Origin: Trichodelitschia bisporula
Lineage: Eukaryota > Ascomycota > Dothideomycetes > Phaeotrichales > Phaeotrichaceae
Reading direction: 5' to 3'
Length of the DNA: 64,000 nt
NCBI GenBank assembly: GCA_010356995.1
Contig: ML996694.1
Location: 185,224-249,223, forward strand
In this document: one piece after another, positions 33,813 to 46,695 of the stretch
How the letters are laid out: each line of letters begins with the position of its first letter
Numbering within the stretch: the first letter of the stretch is position 1
Translations under genes and position numbers: made by a program
The notes under the pieces: generated by a model
What the model saw: the letters and a program-made list of their open reading frames with translations, nothing else
The model's database searches: none
Told to the model about the DNA's origin: nothing

Positions 33813-36800
33813 GCTGCTCGCTCTGCTCTTGAATATGTATCAGCTCTGTAAGTTATAAGTTGAACTCAAGAACCGGAGAATCTGAATATCAGGGACTGAG
33901 AACCCGGAATTGGAAGCTCAGTGCTAGAAGTTCAGATCTCGAGGTGTGGGCGACGAACTGAAGAGACGCGGGGCGCATGGCATTTAAGGCCTTTGGACAG
34001 CGCCATGAGTGAGGGGATTTCATAGACAGTGAGCCCATCTGTCCTCAGACTGCGAGGTCGTGATGCCCATCTCCAGCCAGCGAGTGAGCCCGGGAGTGAG
34101 GCCGTGAACCGCATCTCACACCGATGTGAGTCCTGGGTGGGTGGATGTGAGCAGCCAGCATTATACATAGCCATTACTCTCAGCGGCCCAACCGTGAGCG
34201 TCTAGCCATCCTACGATGCAAACCTAGGTCAGCCATTGATCTACGGTATGATACGTGAGAGTTGCTTACCTGAGCCCAGTTGACTGTGGACGCTCCACAT
34301 TAACCACCAAAAGCCGAAGAACGCCTCGTCCTATATTTCCCACCCACAGGCCGTACATGAACGGCGTTTGTACAGAAGCGTAATACGAGTATAGAGTTCC
34401 TTGCGGCAGTCTGCACGTTCGGTTGGTCGCTTGATGACCTTAGTATATAAGTTCGATCTGCCGGTGTCTTACCGATCTTTAAGCTCAGTCAAGAAGTCGG
34501 AGAGCATTGCCGTATGAATACTTCATCAGCCGCGAGCTTAAGACAGTGTCAGGCAGGAGGCCCTCTGAGGTTGTCTAGCATCTGACAGTTGAGTGTTTCA
34601 AGCTTTCCTGGTCAGACAAGGTTAGTCACGATAGGATAGAATAATGAATATCCACAAAGGACCGCCCCGGGGGGGGTTTCTACTGCGAGCTAGATCTGAC
34701 ATCAAGGTTGCTTTTTTCTAGCAGGGTGTCTTTGGCGAGATCTCCTAGAACGGTTCGAGGTCGTCAAGCTGGGTTGAAAGTGGCAGCGACATCAAGACTG
34801 CGCTGAGTGAAGTGTAACGACGAAAATTAAACGCGGAGGTGCGGTTGTGCGTCGGGTGTCTTGAGGCTCAGCTGCAGGGTGACGTTGACATGGAAGGAGC
34901 ATGGTTGTGCCAGGAAGGAGCAAAGGAGGATACTTGGCATCGCGTATTTGACTCTCTTCCTCTCTTCCTCGCTTCGTCTTTACTTCAATCATCAGGAATA
35001 CAGTTGGGTTTCGGGGCTTTGTGTGCGATGAGGGTGACAGGAGGGATTGGTCTGCGATGTGGACGGCGATTTTGGGTTGGGGTTGTGATGGCGGAGCGAG
35101 GGAAGGTGGTGGAGTTGAGGTGAGTGAGAGCTATGCCGGGAAGTCGAGGTCGGCCCGGTTAACGCGGCTGCGGCTGCGGCTATTTGGTACCCACCGTACC
35201 ATACCCGAAATGTCGTCATGGCCGGCAGGGTCGGCAGGGTCATCGCCCCTCTCTGCCCCTTCATTCCCGTCGGGCTCTCCATAGCCACATGCTCGACATG
35301 CGGCTGATGGCTCAGTTCGGCTGGCCGACATACGTTATGGTAACCGACCCCCACCTATCCATCCCCTAACCCAAGCCAGCCATGCCGAATGGCACCACAG
35401 TTGCCAAGCCAACGCGCTGCGTAGTCGGAGCGAGCCCATCTTCGCCATGGAAAACGCGCCGCATCCGCTGATAACCGGGTATTTACTTGTCGACAGTGCC
35501 GCATTAACAAGGGCTCATATATGCTGAGTATCTGGGCGGCGCATGTGATGCTGTCCCCTCGTCTGCCCCGCGCTGCACGTGGGGAGTGCAGGTGCGCGGG
35601 GTTACAGCGCCGCGCTCCATCGCTCGGACGGAGGGATGCGGGGCGGGACGGGGTGTGAGCAGACTTGGGTGCCGAAGGGGGGGGGCTGCTTTCATATGCG
35701 CCGTTTCTAAGTGGGGGAGAGAGCCGGGGTGCGGTGCAGGACGCGGGAACGTCCGCGGGCGCCGCGCTCTGCGGTGGATTGCAGCGTGAAGAAAGGAGAG
35801 CCGCAATGCTTAATGGGGGTGTTATAGGCGGGGATTTGGAGTGGGGGATTGTTGCTGCTGCTGCTACTGTGGGTTGCTTGGAGGTTGAGTTGCTTGATGA
35901 GAGTGATAACTGCAGACAAGCGGGGCAACGTGTCGGGTTCGCAGCAAAAAGTAAATTTGGTGCTATGGCGCCAATGGTGTTGACGGTGGGGGGCAAAGCG
36001 GGGCATTGACGGTGTGGGTGGTGGGTGGTGATAGGGAGGGGATGCGAGAGAGAGGGGAGAATGAGGTGATAGTTGAGGGGACGAGTGAGGGGATGCATTG
36101 ACGATGATGAGGGGGTTATGGTCAGCGGTAATGGATGGACGGTGAGCGCAGATTGATGGAGGGATGGATGGAAATGATGCTGTCGTTGTTGTTTCTGCTG
36201 CCAGCTGATTTCTCCCATTCCTTTCCCGCTTCTTTTCGTTGTGCTTGTCGGTGATCTCTGTCTGTGATCTCTATCAGTGATCTTAATCGACACAGTTGCT
36301 TACAACCCGCGATAAAACCCCCATTCTAAGTGATCCTATCCATCAATATCCTCGTCCATTAGAGTATCCAAGGAAGTGGTTTACGTCCCAGCATCCACAT
36401 CTGCATCCACGTCCGTCATCCATCATCCCCCGTCCAAGAGGTGGTTTACATCCCAGCATCCGGCCGGAGATTGCCTCGACACTAAAAAGAGAGAGTGCAA
36501 AGCGTACATTGGTGAATTGAAGACAAAGGAGCAAGCAAGAGAGAAAAGGCAGGCAAGACAGGACACTTCTTACGCGAAGTGGCCAAGTACTACGTAAAGA
36601 CATAGGCCAAGTGTTCCGTCAAGAAGAGGTTGAGCGACAGCGTGAATGAGGACATCGGTCCGTGCGCTTCGTGTGGTGTCGGGAGTGACAGACGAGCCTT
36701 TTTTTTCTTCTTTCTTCTCTTTTTCTTCCTCACCTCTCTCTCACTTCCGTCCTCTTTTCTCTCTTCTCCTTCTTCCGCATCGTCTTCTTCAATCTCGGCC

Positions 36801-37549
36801 ACTCCCGACTCCGTCCACTAAACTCTACCCTCTCCTCAACTTCGCCGTCGTTTACCCGTCCCGTCCCATCCCGTTCTCCCTCCCCTCCCTCCTCCCTCTT
36901 CTTCCTCCTACGTATCCTCATCAACAACACGCCCTCACATTTGGCCTGGAGTCTTCTCAATCTCCAGCGAATCCTCTCAACCGCCTTCTCAACAACCCTC
37001 GTCAACCCCCAACCCCTTCCCCTCTACATCCACACCCGCGGCCGTTGCCATCATCTCTCAATCCTGTAAACAAACTTTCCCTCCCCTTCACCTCTCACCT
37101 CCTGCAACAACCTCGCAATCAATTCGCACTCCCATCTCATCTCTGCACATAACCCAACATCTCCCATACTCAATATCTTCAATCACTGCAACTCTATCCG
37201 GGCCGCAGCGTCCCGGTCTTCATCGTCCCCTGTGCAACCCGCTCCCTCGGTAAGTTGTTTCTGGAACCCTCGCCGCGCCCGCACTCCACCCCAATCCCTC
37301 CCCTCTCATCATCTCCCCCCCAGACAAGACAACCCCCGACCCGCCAAAAATATTTTCACCTTTCCTCCTTCCCCCCTCCCTCCTCCCACCCCCCACCTTC
37401 AGCATTCCCGCATCGCCGCCATCGAGGCGGCTATTCGTTTATTTCTTTTGCGTCTCTGCATCGTCGATTCGTCAGCTAATCAGTCGGGACAAAAGTTGCC
37501 CCACCCGCTCCTTTCATCGTCAACCGGCTTCGTGTCCGCGACCTCGACA
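33813..37549. other. Long gene-poor region
   Basis: Holds repeat copy C (34880-34998). A reverse-strand open frame of 312 codons (35355-36293) is low complexity (Pro, Ser and His runs) and I do not trust it as a gene. The right half, 36690-37500, is strongly pyrimidine-rich (TTCTTCTC and CCCTCCC tracts), typical of a fungal promoter and long 5' leader of the gene at 37550. A repeated phrase GTGGTTTAC(G/A)TCCCAGCATCC lies near 36376 and 36441. Confidence 0.5.
34880..34998 (+). mobile_element. LTR-like repeat, copy C (partial, diverged)
   Basis: Third copy of the family. It starts TGACGTTGACATGGAAGGAG and has CAGGAAGGAGCAAAGGAGGA, ACTTGGCATCG and a CTCTTCCTC tract. It is shorter than the other copies, with the middle of the element missing. 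Confidence 0.65.
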
Positions 37550-39083
37550 ATGTCATACTATGGAAGCAACTTCATATCATCCACTCCCGGACGTCAGGCG
37601 TCTTGGGAACAGCCGCCCCCGGGCTCTCAGTCGCAACACCAGCAACAGGCGCAGCACCAGCATCAGCAGCAGTTGCAGCACCAACAGCAGCAGCAGCACC
37701 AACAGCCGCCGCCTTCGCGGTCCGGTACGTACACTGCCAGAGTATCCTATCACAATTAAGCTAACACTCCGCGAGGCACTTCCTCGGTTGTGAACAATGC
37801 CGTTGGGAACAATGATGAACCCAACTCCTTCGCTTACCAGTTTGCGGGTACGTGCATAACAATTCCCCATGTGCCTTCCAACATGGTCATCTGCTAACAG
37901 CAACACCAGAGGTCGACCGTGCCATTGATAACCTCGTCAAGAGCGGCAAGATGCCCTTTGGCGTCTCCGGCGGCCCGCGTCGTGAGTCGATGCCACTGGT
38001 ACCTCGTCAGTTCCCAGAATACGGTACGTTCACGTTGTCCCCCAGTCCCAATCGCTGCTTACCCTGACCTCAGATGCAGGTCCCTCGCGCCACCACTCGG
38101 TGAGCGACTTTGACGGCATGCGTCCGCCGTCGGCCTCCAACCTGCAGAGCTACTACGCCTCGCAGCGTTTCGCCCCGCGCCCCACGGACGCCGACCAGGC
38201 GCTCCAGGCCAAGCGCCGCCTCGCCGCCCAGCGCGAGCGCGACCTACGCAACTACCATCAGGAACAGCAATACCAGAAGCGTAAGCCCGCCACCGCCGCT
38301 ACTCCCACCGACTCGGAATATCCTTCCGCTCACCGGTATATGCTTGCAGACATCTCGGCCGCCAAGTCGGACCGTTCTATGAGCCCGAGCACGGGCATGA
38401 ACGAGGACGAGCGCCGTGAGCTCATTGCTCGCCAGCACCGTGCCCTCTACGGGCAGGAATCTAGCCTCTACGCCGAGGCCGGCCGCCAAGGACCTGGAGG
38501 CCACGGCGGCAACAATGTCAGCCAGGACGCGCGCGTTGCGGGCCTGCGCGGCCCGTCGCCTCTCGCATTTGATCCCTTCGGTCAGAACAATGCTGGTGAG
38601 CCGGCGGTGCAGATGCCGCCGCGCGATCACGGCCACGGCAAGGACGCCCAGGGCGGTGCCCAGCGCTCCCGCGCGAACAGCACCTCGTCGCCTTCGTCGA
38701 ACCCTCCTGCGTCGTTCAGCCTGTTCGATAATGCGCAGCAGTCGAGCCGTACCTCGACGTCATCGCCTGGCGGATCGCCGCCGCGGCAAGGCGGACAGGG
38801 CTCCGTGGCCCCGATTGGCACGCGGCCTGGAGGCCAGGCTGGGCAAGGCCAGGTTGGCCAGGGGCTGCAGAAGCGGTCGACGACGCCGCTGCCGTCGCCG
38901 CTCAGCTATGGTTTCTCCGCTGCCGACCATCAGGGGAATGAGCGGTCCACGTCCGCGTCGTCGAATCCCGGTACCGTTGGCGGTGGGGAGAAGGCCGGCG
39001 TGGGCCTGGGCTGGGGAAGCAACAGCGGTGTTTGGGGAAGTGGCAAGAGTGGTCTGGGCGTGCAGGCGTCTGTGTGGGGTTGA
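37550..39083 (+). CDS. Conserved fungal Gln-rich protein of unknown function
   Basis: Begins MSYYGSNFISSTPGRQASWE, then a Gln/His run. Exons 37550-37724, 37776-37847, 37910-38023 and 38080-39083 join in frame (introns 51, 62 and 56 bp). Parts with a conserved look: EVDRAIDNLVKSGKMPFGVS, AKRRLAAQRERDLRNYHQEQ and NEDERRELIARQHRALYG. The rest is Gly/Ser/Pro/Gln-rich and probably disordered. An additional 69-nt segment (38281-38349) has GTAAGC and TTGCAG ends and keeps the frame open, so it could be an intron or be retained; without it QQYQK joins HISAAKSDRSMSP. I recall similar helix motifs in uncharacterised Pezizomycotina proteins. No domain or catalytic site is seen. The long pyrimidine leader suggests strong or regulated expression. 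Confidence 0.8.
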
Positions 39084-40180
39084 TTTTATCCTCGGTGTTC
39101 ATTGATTGATGGGAGGGGTTTTGGGGATCAGAGGTTTTAAGGTGGTGTCTGCGCTTTTGAGATTGTTGCTTTTTTCTTTCATTCGGGTTTCTGGGGTCGG
39201 AGGGTTCGGAGGGGCACGGTTTCTGGCGCTCGTAAGTGTGTCGTTGTTTTGAGTGGCTATTGCTTGCTATTCCTTTGTCTCCTTTTCTTATCAAGGGTGT
39301 GAATCGGGGAGTGTAAGTCGGATCAAAAATACGTGTGTCGGTGGGAAATGGGAAGGGGGGTGGTGTTGTCTTCGGTGCTTACTGCCGGCTGCTTACTGCC
39401 GGTGGGTATGGTTGGGGACGGCGATGACGGTGGCGGACGGGTTGTGGATTGGGGGGAAATACTGGGAATACCGGGCCTCTCTTATTCGGAGTTTGAGTGT
39501 CTTCCCTCGATTCACTGGTATGGGGATTGGGGTCTCGGGGGTAGGGGTAGTGGAGTGTGGTAACTGTCGGTGCTGGCTTGGCTGGGTGCATCCTTTCGTT
39601 TTTGCGAGTGGTTAGGGAAATAATGCGATGGTTTTCGGGCGCGTGTTGCTGTTTGGTTTTGCGATTTCGATATCCGGAAAAAGAGGGGGACTGCATATCG
39701 GGCACTCGGGCACGGGGGTTGGGTGGGGGGTTCTTTCTACCTTTTTTCTACGGGTTTTGGGGTTTTTGGGGGGGGGGGGGGATGTAATGGGAGTTTGGGG
39801 AGGTAGATAGTAATGAAGGTTGTGTTTGGCGGTACTGGGAGATGTGATGTTGTAAGTGACGAATCACTCATGATCTGAGGGCTCGGTAACGGTCCACGGT
39901 CCGAGACGGGTAGCCATCGGGTCTTCGGGAGGGAGTTCAAGGCTAATCTGTGTATGGTGGCTCATGGTGACGGGTTGGGATTTGAACGATCGGATGGTTG
40001 GATGGTCTGTCATTAGGCTACGCTATGCTATGCCGTGGTGCTCGTGAATGAATGCTCCAAAGGATGGTGGGTATTTCCAACGCCGAAATGCAACCTCAAT
40101 GCCCCTCTCCGTCTCCCCTTCGTAAATCCCGCAGACTTCCAAACCTTGCCGCGACGACCGAATCGGACCCGTCATCGTCG
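39084..40180. other. Intergenic, convergent region
   Basis: The two genes here converge. No coding signal is supported. A G run lies at 39769-39780. Confidence 0.5.
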
Positions 40181-40660
40181 CTATATCCCGCCCTTCTCCC
40201 CGAACCGAACTTTCACCTCTTGTTCTCTCCCTTCAACATCCCATCTGTGCTCCCTCCTCCCTCCGCGCATGCACCGCGCGTCCTCCCACGCCGCCCGCGC
40301 AGCGCACGCCTCGACAGCAGACCACGCCAACAGCGCGCACGCGGTCATTCGACACGACTCATGGCCCGTGGGTGACGGGGCAGGGACGACGAGGAGGAGG
40401 AGACGCAGAGGCAGCGTAAGAGCAACATGCGACCCCAATGCCAGGGCGAAAGTCGCCAGTAGTGTCGGATGGGCGAAAAGTACGCCGACGAGCCCGGTGA
40501 CGCCGGTTAGATTAAGGGCGGCCGCGTAAAGAGACAAGATGGGAGACACCCGAGGGAGGTAGAGGAAAATGGCGAGCGCGGGGAGTAGGAGCGCGAGCGA
40601 TGTGCTCGCGATGAGGAAGCTGTGCGGGTTAGAGTTGGTCGCGTGCCCGAGGGTGTACAT
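40181..40660 (-). CDS. Small hypothetical membrane protein
   Basis: One frame of 159 residues from MYTLGHATNSNPHSF. Three hydrophobic stretches fit membrane helices: LIASTSLALLLPALAIFLYL, LSLYAAALNLTGVTGLVGVL and FALALGSHVALTLPLRLLLL. The C-terminal third is charged and Arg-rich (CMRGGRREHRWDVEGREQEV). No signal peptidase site or known family is visible. The frame is supported by the regular hydrophobic pattern and by the lack of an equally good frame on the other strand. It stands alone; both neighbours are far. Confidence 0.6.
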   Translation of the reverse strand: MYTLGHATNSNPHSFLIASTSLALLLPALAIFLYLPRVSPILSLYAAALNLTGVTGLVGVLFAHPTLLATFALALGSHVALTLPLRLLLLVVPAPSPTGHESCRMTACALLAWSAVEACAARAAWEDARCMRGGRREHRWDVEGREQEVKVRFGEKGGI

Positions 40661-43600
40661 ACGAGCTGGCTCGTGGGAGGGGCATTATGGGTCTGTCTCA
40701 CGGCGCAGGAGATAATTGATGCTTGACGGGCGTTGAGATGGGCGCCGCGGCGCGGATGGGTAGGCAGGCGGATATGGTGGTGATGTTTTGTTGTTGTTGC
40801 AGGTGCGGTGGGGTCGAAGTCCCTTCACCCCCCGCCCGCCCCGCCGGATGCCCCGGATGCAAGGCTTGCTCGGCGCCCGGCGGGGAGGGGGGTTTGGGAA
40901 GAGTGACGTCGGAAGGCCGCGGAGGTTGGGCGGGGCCGATGCGGCGGTTGCGGCTCCAGGCGCGCGGTCGTCGCGATGCGGGTACTGCATGCGCTTGTTG
41001 ACGGTTGGTGGTGGTGGCTTGGTGGCGTTTGGTGGGGATTTTGATGGGTGGGATTGTTCGGCTTCGACTCCGACGACCGTGGGTTTGGGCTGAGCTTGAG
41101 CCCGCGACACAGAGTGCTGCTGAGGAGCTATTGAAGGGCTATCTACGCGCGCGTCAGTTTATCCTCCCACGCGTCAAGCTCCAGCTTCACCGCTACAGAT
41201 CGCCCAACCTCCCGGCCACGATGCACGATGCACGATGCACGATGCACGCGACCACCTGCCGCTATCGTGTGGACTCGGCGGCACAGCGGGGAGCCGACGG
41301 CTAGCGCTCGGGTAGCTGCTTCGGGCCTCGAGAGTCGCGTCGGCATCATGCACCCGGCGTACGGCCGAACAATCGACTCGCCAATTGTCGGCTCATATCT
41401 CGTCTAGCGTCATGCCTACTCGCATGCTGCCAGCTACCGAATCACTGATTGTCAATTCATATCTCCTGTGGAGTTACGCATGCTCGCGTGCTGATAGACA
41501 CCACTTCCCTAACTGCCGGAAAATCCAGCGCTCGGCTGAGCCGTACAGTAGTGGTTCGTGGCGTCGCAGCGAGTAAAGGGGATATATATCGCGTGCTCCT
41601 ATTCTGAGCACCGCTATCGCCGCTATAGCTGGGATACCATCTCCGCGATAGAAGCCAACGCCTCAGCCCTCCATCGGGTAACCGATACGATCTCCGCCAC
41701 CTTCCCGCGGCGCTCCGGGACAATATACACGATCGCCAACGTCAAACTGCGAATCTCGTTCCTGTCGCAGACACAGCGTTCTTCACCATCCACCATCTCC
41801 TCAGGTACAGAACCAAGCCGTCGTGGGACTCGTGCTTTCCCATCTCTAGTTTCCCCTTTCCCCGCAACAGCGAGATCGGGCACGCGATTCGAGGCTTGGA
41901 ACACCGAGCCTAGGGACGGACATGCGGCTTTCCCGTATCCGCGGATTTTCGAACCCTCGGCTGACTCCGCACACTGCGGCTGCGGGTGCGGGTGCCCTAC
42001 CGTGATGCCTAGGGACGACGCACTGCTTGGCTGGGGAACTCGCTTCTCGAAGACTCGCTTCGGCCGGGGGTTCGCTAGGGGTACGTTCCACGCATCCTTC
42101 GCTGCATCCATACCCCCGCCTCCACCACCTCCGCAGCTCGCCACCCGCCCGCTCCAGGCACCGACTATCAAAGGCGGGGAACGTGAAGATCACCTCCAGG
42201 CCATACGTCCAGAATCTCACCGCCCGTATCCAGCCACGCTGGTCCGCGGGCCTCGTGATAAGCGGGTTGGAATCGGCAATCCATACTCGCTGTCCGCGAG
42301 CATCCGCAGGATCCTGCGCAACTGGCTGACGGGCTTTGTGGCCATTCATCTGCCCCCGGTGGAGCGCGTACCAGGCTTCGCATGTTGCGCGCCATATTGC
42401 GCGGATATTCTTCGCCCCGCCCATGCCGGTCACGGGCGGGATGCCGGGGCAACCCATATCGCGGGCAATATGGCGGGGTGCGTGGACGGGCTGTGGGAGG
42501 GGACTGAGTGGTCACATGTGATTCATCCGAGGATTTGGCGCCCAGGCGCCGGGCTGCGGATCAGTTGCGGCGGATGGATCTGGATGGGGGTGCCACCGGT
42601 GACATGATGGCTGGGAGGCGAACTCGAGAAGAAGAGGATCGTTGCTCCGGATACCTGCATCAGGTACCCGCGGAGAATATCGCCTTGCGCCTCTGCCTGC
42701 CCCCCCCCCACGACCCCCAGCGAAGCCATATGAGTAGGATTGGATAATCTTACGCCATCACACGCGAGCGATGTGTGAAGCCCCGTGGAAGGACTTCCCG
42801 GGCGCACATCATCCCCCGCATTCTCTGCCTCTTGGCCGTCAAGGCCGAGTGTCCGAGTGTAGTGTGCCCACAGGCGCTCCCTCTCGGCGCCGCCTATCCT
42901 TCGTTCCCCGCTACGGTACGAGCAAAAGTATCAAGTGAACGAAACCGCAAAGCTTAACTCCCGCATCACGACCGCTTTTACGCCGGCCCACGCCCGCCCT
43001 CCCACTACAGTCATCAATCCGCCGGCGCCGCCGCGCCCACACCCGCGGATACCCAGTCGCCCACCCAGCGCTGGTGACGCTGGTCGGGTCGCGTGTTAAC
43101 GGGCAGGGAAAAGCTAAGCACAGCGCAGGGGTTCGCTGGTAGCCCTGCCCGCCGCCGAATCACCTGGAGTTACGGTGTTTGCGAAGTTTCAGCTTGAGGC
43201 GCCTTGGTCGGCGAGGCTGGAAGCGGGACCGCGCTAGGCCGGATTGGGACCGCGAGGCTAATATATCGTCTATGACGGTGAAGGCAAATAGATTGCGCGA
43301 GGGTGTGAGAGGATGGTGAGAGCGATATGGGCAATCACGATGCTGACCGGCCTTCCTGGCTTCCGACCCGATGAGACCCCGCTGTAATGTCCGGCGCTCG
43401 CGTGGGCGGGCGCTGGAGCGAGTGTGTTTATTTGGGCCCGGGGGAGGGAGCGTGGATTCGATCTAGCGCAGCTGGTGACGAGATTCTTTGCTCTCTGCAC
43501 GGTTCGCCACGGGCTCGTTTCGGTTGGTTGGGTTTGTGAGGGCGTGTGTGTTAAAACGCTCGAGCGTCCGTGTTCTTTGCTTTGCTTTGCTGAGCCGGGC

Positions 43601-43688
43601 CCCGATCCTCACCTCCCTCCACCCACTTGCAACACACATTCGGACCAACCCCGCCACTCACTTACCAATTGCGAAGACATCGTGAGCA
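40661..43688. other. Long intergenic region, no reliable gene
   Basis: Several open frames overlap on both strands at 41558-42607. Three reverse-strand and one forward frame (349 codons) cover the same DNA and none has a recognisable motif, so I call none. A microsatellite lies at 41217-41249. The right end (43550-43688) is the probable promoter of the exporter gene. Confidence 0.5.
41217..41249. repeat. 7-bp microsatellite, about 4.5 copies
   Basis: The unit ACGATGC repeats head to tail without interruption in non-coding DNA. Confidence 0.9.
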
Positions 43689-44823
43689 ATGGAGAACGCC
43701 AGCTTCGGCGCGCAGATGCGCTGCCTCTCTGGCACTGCAGAGGCGCGCAAGAAGTGCCGCGCTGCCTGCACGGTCGACACATGTCCGCTCATCCTCAGCT
43801 ACTGGGGATACCGGCCTAGTATCCCCATCAACGCCGCTTTTCTGGGTATCTTCGCCGCGTACACCATCCTGCTCGTCATCCAGGCGGTTGTCAGCCGGCG
43901 GTTTAAGAAGTACACCGCTGTTGTGATGATCGGTACGGTGATGGAGGTCATTGGGTACATTGCGCGGATATACGCCTACTCGTATCCGTTCAGCGACGTC
44001 AGTCCCTCGTCCCGTTTTTCGTATCATTGTGGCTAATATCCTGCAGCTCAGCTTCATAACCCAACTCACCTGCCTCACCCTCGCGCCCGCCTTCTTCGCC
44101 GCGGGGATCTACTTCTCCCTCCAACGCATCGTCATGGTCTTCGGCGGGCAGAACAGCCGTATCGCGCCGCGGCTCATCCCGCGCATCTTCATCAGCTGCG
44201 ACGCCGTGTCTCTCGTGCTGCAGGGCGGCGGCGGCGCACTGGCGGCCTGGTACGCGCAACACGAAAAGATGCCTGATAACGGGAATTACACTATGATCGG
44301 CGGGCTCAGCTTCCAAGCCCTCACACTGCTCGCCTTCCTGTGCCTGAGCGGCGACTTCGCCATCCGCACGGTCAAGGCGAAGAAGAAGTACGGCGACCAA
44401 GCCATGAACGAAGACCTGGTCTCTCGCCGTCTACGCCGAAGCAAGCCGTTCCAGTGCCTCCTCGTTTCGCTCGCGACTTCAGCCGTGCTCATTTTCTTCC
44501 GCAGTATTTACCGCGTCGCCGAGCTGAGCGAGGGGTGGAAGGGGCACCTAATGACGACAGAGAAGTTCGTCATTTTCTTCGAGTTCATCCCGATTGCCCT
44601 CGCGGGCTTCCTGCTCTCCATCTTCCACCCCGGGTTCTGCTTCCGCGACGACCCGCTCCCGGTTTCTCTCACTGAAATGCCGCCTACGCCTGAGAACAAG
44701 GCGCCTGTCCGGACCGTCCGTCGCTGGAATGAGAAGGCGGGGAAGTGCGAGGTTGAGCTTGTGTATGAGGAGGATGGGCGGCATGTGCAGCGTGGACCGG
44801 AGCCGGGACGGATGGAGCGGTGA
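43689..44823 (+). CDS. RTA1-family lipid-translocating exporter-like membrane protein
   Basis: Two exons (43689-43997, 44047-44823; 49-bp intron with GTCAGT and CTGCAG ends), 361 residues. Seven hydrophobic segments are readable: AFLGIFAAYTILLVIQAVV, YTAVVMIGTVMEVIGYIARI, ITQLTCLTLAPAFFAAGIYF, RIFISCDAVSLVLQGGGGAL, MIGGLSFQALTLLAFLCL, CLLVSLATSAVLIFF and FVIFFEFIPIALAGFLLSIF. The words EVIGYIAR, LAPAFFAAGIY, DAVSLVLQGGGG and FRSIYRVAEL are the RTA1/RSB1 signature set. The N-terminus has Cys-rich CRAACTVDTCPL, probably extracellular. Members are linked to resistance to toxic sterols, phytosphingosine or azoles in yeast; the substrate here is unknown. Confidence 0.95.
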
Positions 44824-45859
44824 TCGTCACAATGCACGAGAGAAGCAGCATTTTCATGTTTGGAAGGGCAGGAGTCAGTCCCGCTCGGCAACGCGGTCGC
44901 CCTCGCCGGTAGCGTCGAACAAAAACGATGGAGTTTGGCGGAGCAGGGCAGGAGAATGAAGGCAGGGGGAGGGTTGAATCCGGCGCATGGGACACTTTGT
45001 GGGATATATTTTTCTAGACGCTACGGGTGGGGCGGGGCGATACTCATTACCATTAGCACAACCTGCTGTCGAAACTTCGACAGCGGAAGAATTGGAAATA
45101 TCACTTTTCAACCGACAGTGTGGTGAGCTCTGGTGACATCACCACTGCTTTCTTCTTCCATTGCCACTCAGTGCAGCACAGCCCACATACGCGGGTATGT
45201 GGAGAGAGATGTGAAGTGGGAATATCCCTGCATCTTGCTCTCCGCTTAACATACCTCTCACGACCCTCGCGCACCTCGGCGCCTTGCCCTCCCCCGCGTT
45301 GCGGATAGACACGTGCCAAGGAGCCGGGGGGTGGGGGGAAGTGGAGAGAGGGCACGAGACATGGCGGTGGGAGGCTTTAGGCGGTAGGTCTTTTGGATGT
45401 GAGCATGTTATTGCGGGCTGGGAGCATACTTGGGGAGAATAGAGTTGTAGGTTGCGCGGCGATGACGCTCTTACCCACAGCCCCAGAGAGTGAAAGGGCA
45501 CGACTCGCAACCCACGCTACGCTACAACAGGGCCCGCAAAGGGACGACCGCGCCACTCCGCGCCCCAGCACAGAGTGCGGATGTGGGGAACATCGCTGTG
45601 GAAGGAGATGATTAGCGGCGTGGCTAAGATCGGCGGTGGATCGTCTGGAGGGATGCGGATGCGGCTGAAGCGGGGTTGGCGTACTTCTAGAAAGTAGAGA
45701 GGGTGTTGCAGAGAGAGAGCGGGATATCCGGGAGCGAAGTTACGAGGGCAGGCGGAGCTCGAGGCACGGGCTCTAGTTACATGTATGATGACGGTAGCGG
45801 CGTCCGCGGAAATCCCATTACCGTACACAGCACTCCCAAGCCCACCATAAACCCATTCC
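44824..45859. other. Intergenic, convergent region
   Basis: The exporter and the EthD-like gene converge here. No supported gene, RNA or repeat. Confidence 0.5.
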
Positions 45860-46695
45860 TTAAAACTTCTCCTCCACCTTCCCCTCCGCAGTAATCAGTT
45901 TCCAAAGATCCCCCTGGAAGCTCTGCGCGCTCCCCAAGATCTTCCTACTCCACTCCGTCCCCACAACCAACTTGACCTGCTCCGCCGGCACCTCCGGCTC
46001 GTCGTACTCGTGCAGCGCGAGGTAGGTCCCGTAGCCGTGGCCCGGCGCGCCGGGGGCGCGCTTGTACCGCGTTGAGCGCCGGAAGCCGGTGACTGTGCCG
46101 AGCATGTCGAGGTGCTGCTTGCGGTACCACTGCTGGGGTTAGCGGGATTTGAAAGGAAGGAGGTAGGGAGGGGCCCAGGAACGCACCTCGTCGAATTCGT
46201 CATCCGTGCCCTCCGCCGGCTCGACGAAGACGGTGCGCAGGCCGGTGCCGCGGGGGCCTGGAGGGCCGAGTTAGCATCCGTGTTGAGCGCGCACCCGAGC
46301 CTCGGTCCTAACGGGCCGATCACGTGGGCCTTGAGGCGGAAATACATACCCGCCTTCTCAACCTGGCCCTCGAACGTCTGTATACGCAAAAAGGGCATCA
46401 GGGCAGCGTCCGTGTACTCAGTCCAGAGATTGCCGCCGAAGATCTCATGTGTCAGCGGGATAGAAGCCATGACATCCTTATCCTGGAGCTTGGCGAGGTC
46501 GGGCAGGCGGTAGATGGCGAGATAGCGCCACTTGGGCTCCGGTGCGACGTTGATGTAGCGCAGGGCGAGGTCGGCGAGGCCGCTCTTGACTACGTCTTGG
46601 ATGTGGACAGTGTTGTACCATTTGTTGAAGTCGTCTTCGGAGATTCCGCCGGGCTTGGGCTGGGAGAGGACGAAGAGGAGGCCGGGGGTTGCCAT
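45860..46695 (-). CDS. EthD-like dimeric alpha-beta barrel protein
   Basis: Three exons on the reverse strand: 46695-46350, 46257-46187 and 46129-45860 (introns 92 and 57 bp), 228 residues. Both halves carry the same pattern, FNKWYNTVHIQDVV near residue 22 and FDEWYRKQHLDMLGTV after the second intron, the ferredoxin-like half-barrel repeat of EthD/stress-responsive alpha-beta proteins. Between them RTVFVEPAEGTDDEF is the typical linker. Intron 1 (GTATGT, GCTAAC) is longer than most here. Intron 2 has two adjacent AGs, and the distal one gives the consensus FDEWYRKQ. Such proteins often act in degradation or tailoring of polyketides and aromatics; here the reaction is unknown. A hairpin-forming repeat lies 115 bp upstream of the start. 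Confidence 0.88.

Noticed and set aside
35355-36293. 312-codon reverse-strand open frame
   Set aside because: Composition is Pro/Ser/His low complexity and the other strand is equally open in parts; no conserved motif.
41558-42607. 349-codon forward frame overlapping three long reverse-strand frames
   Set aside because: Long open frames on both strands at once suggest GC-biased composition rather than coding; no motif seen.
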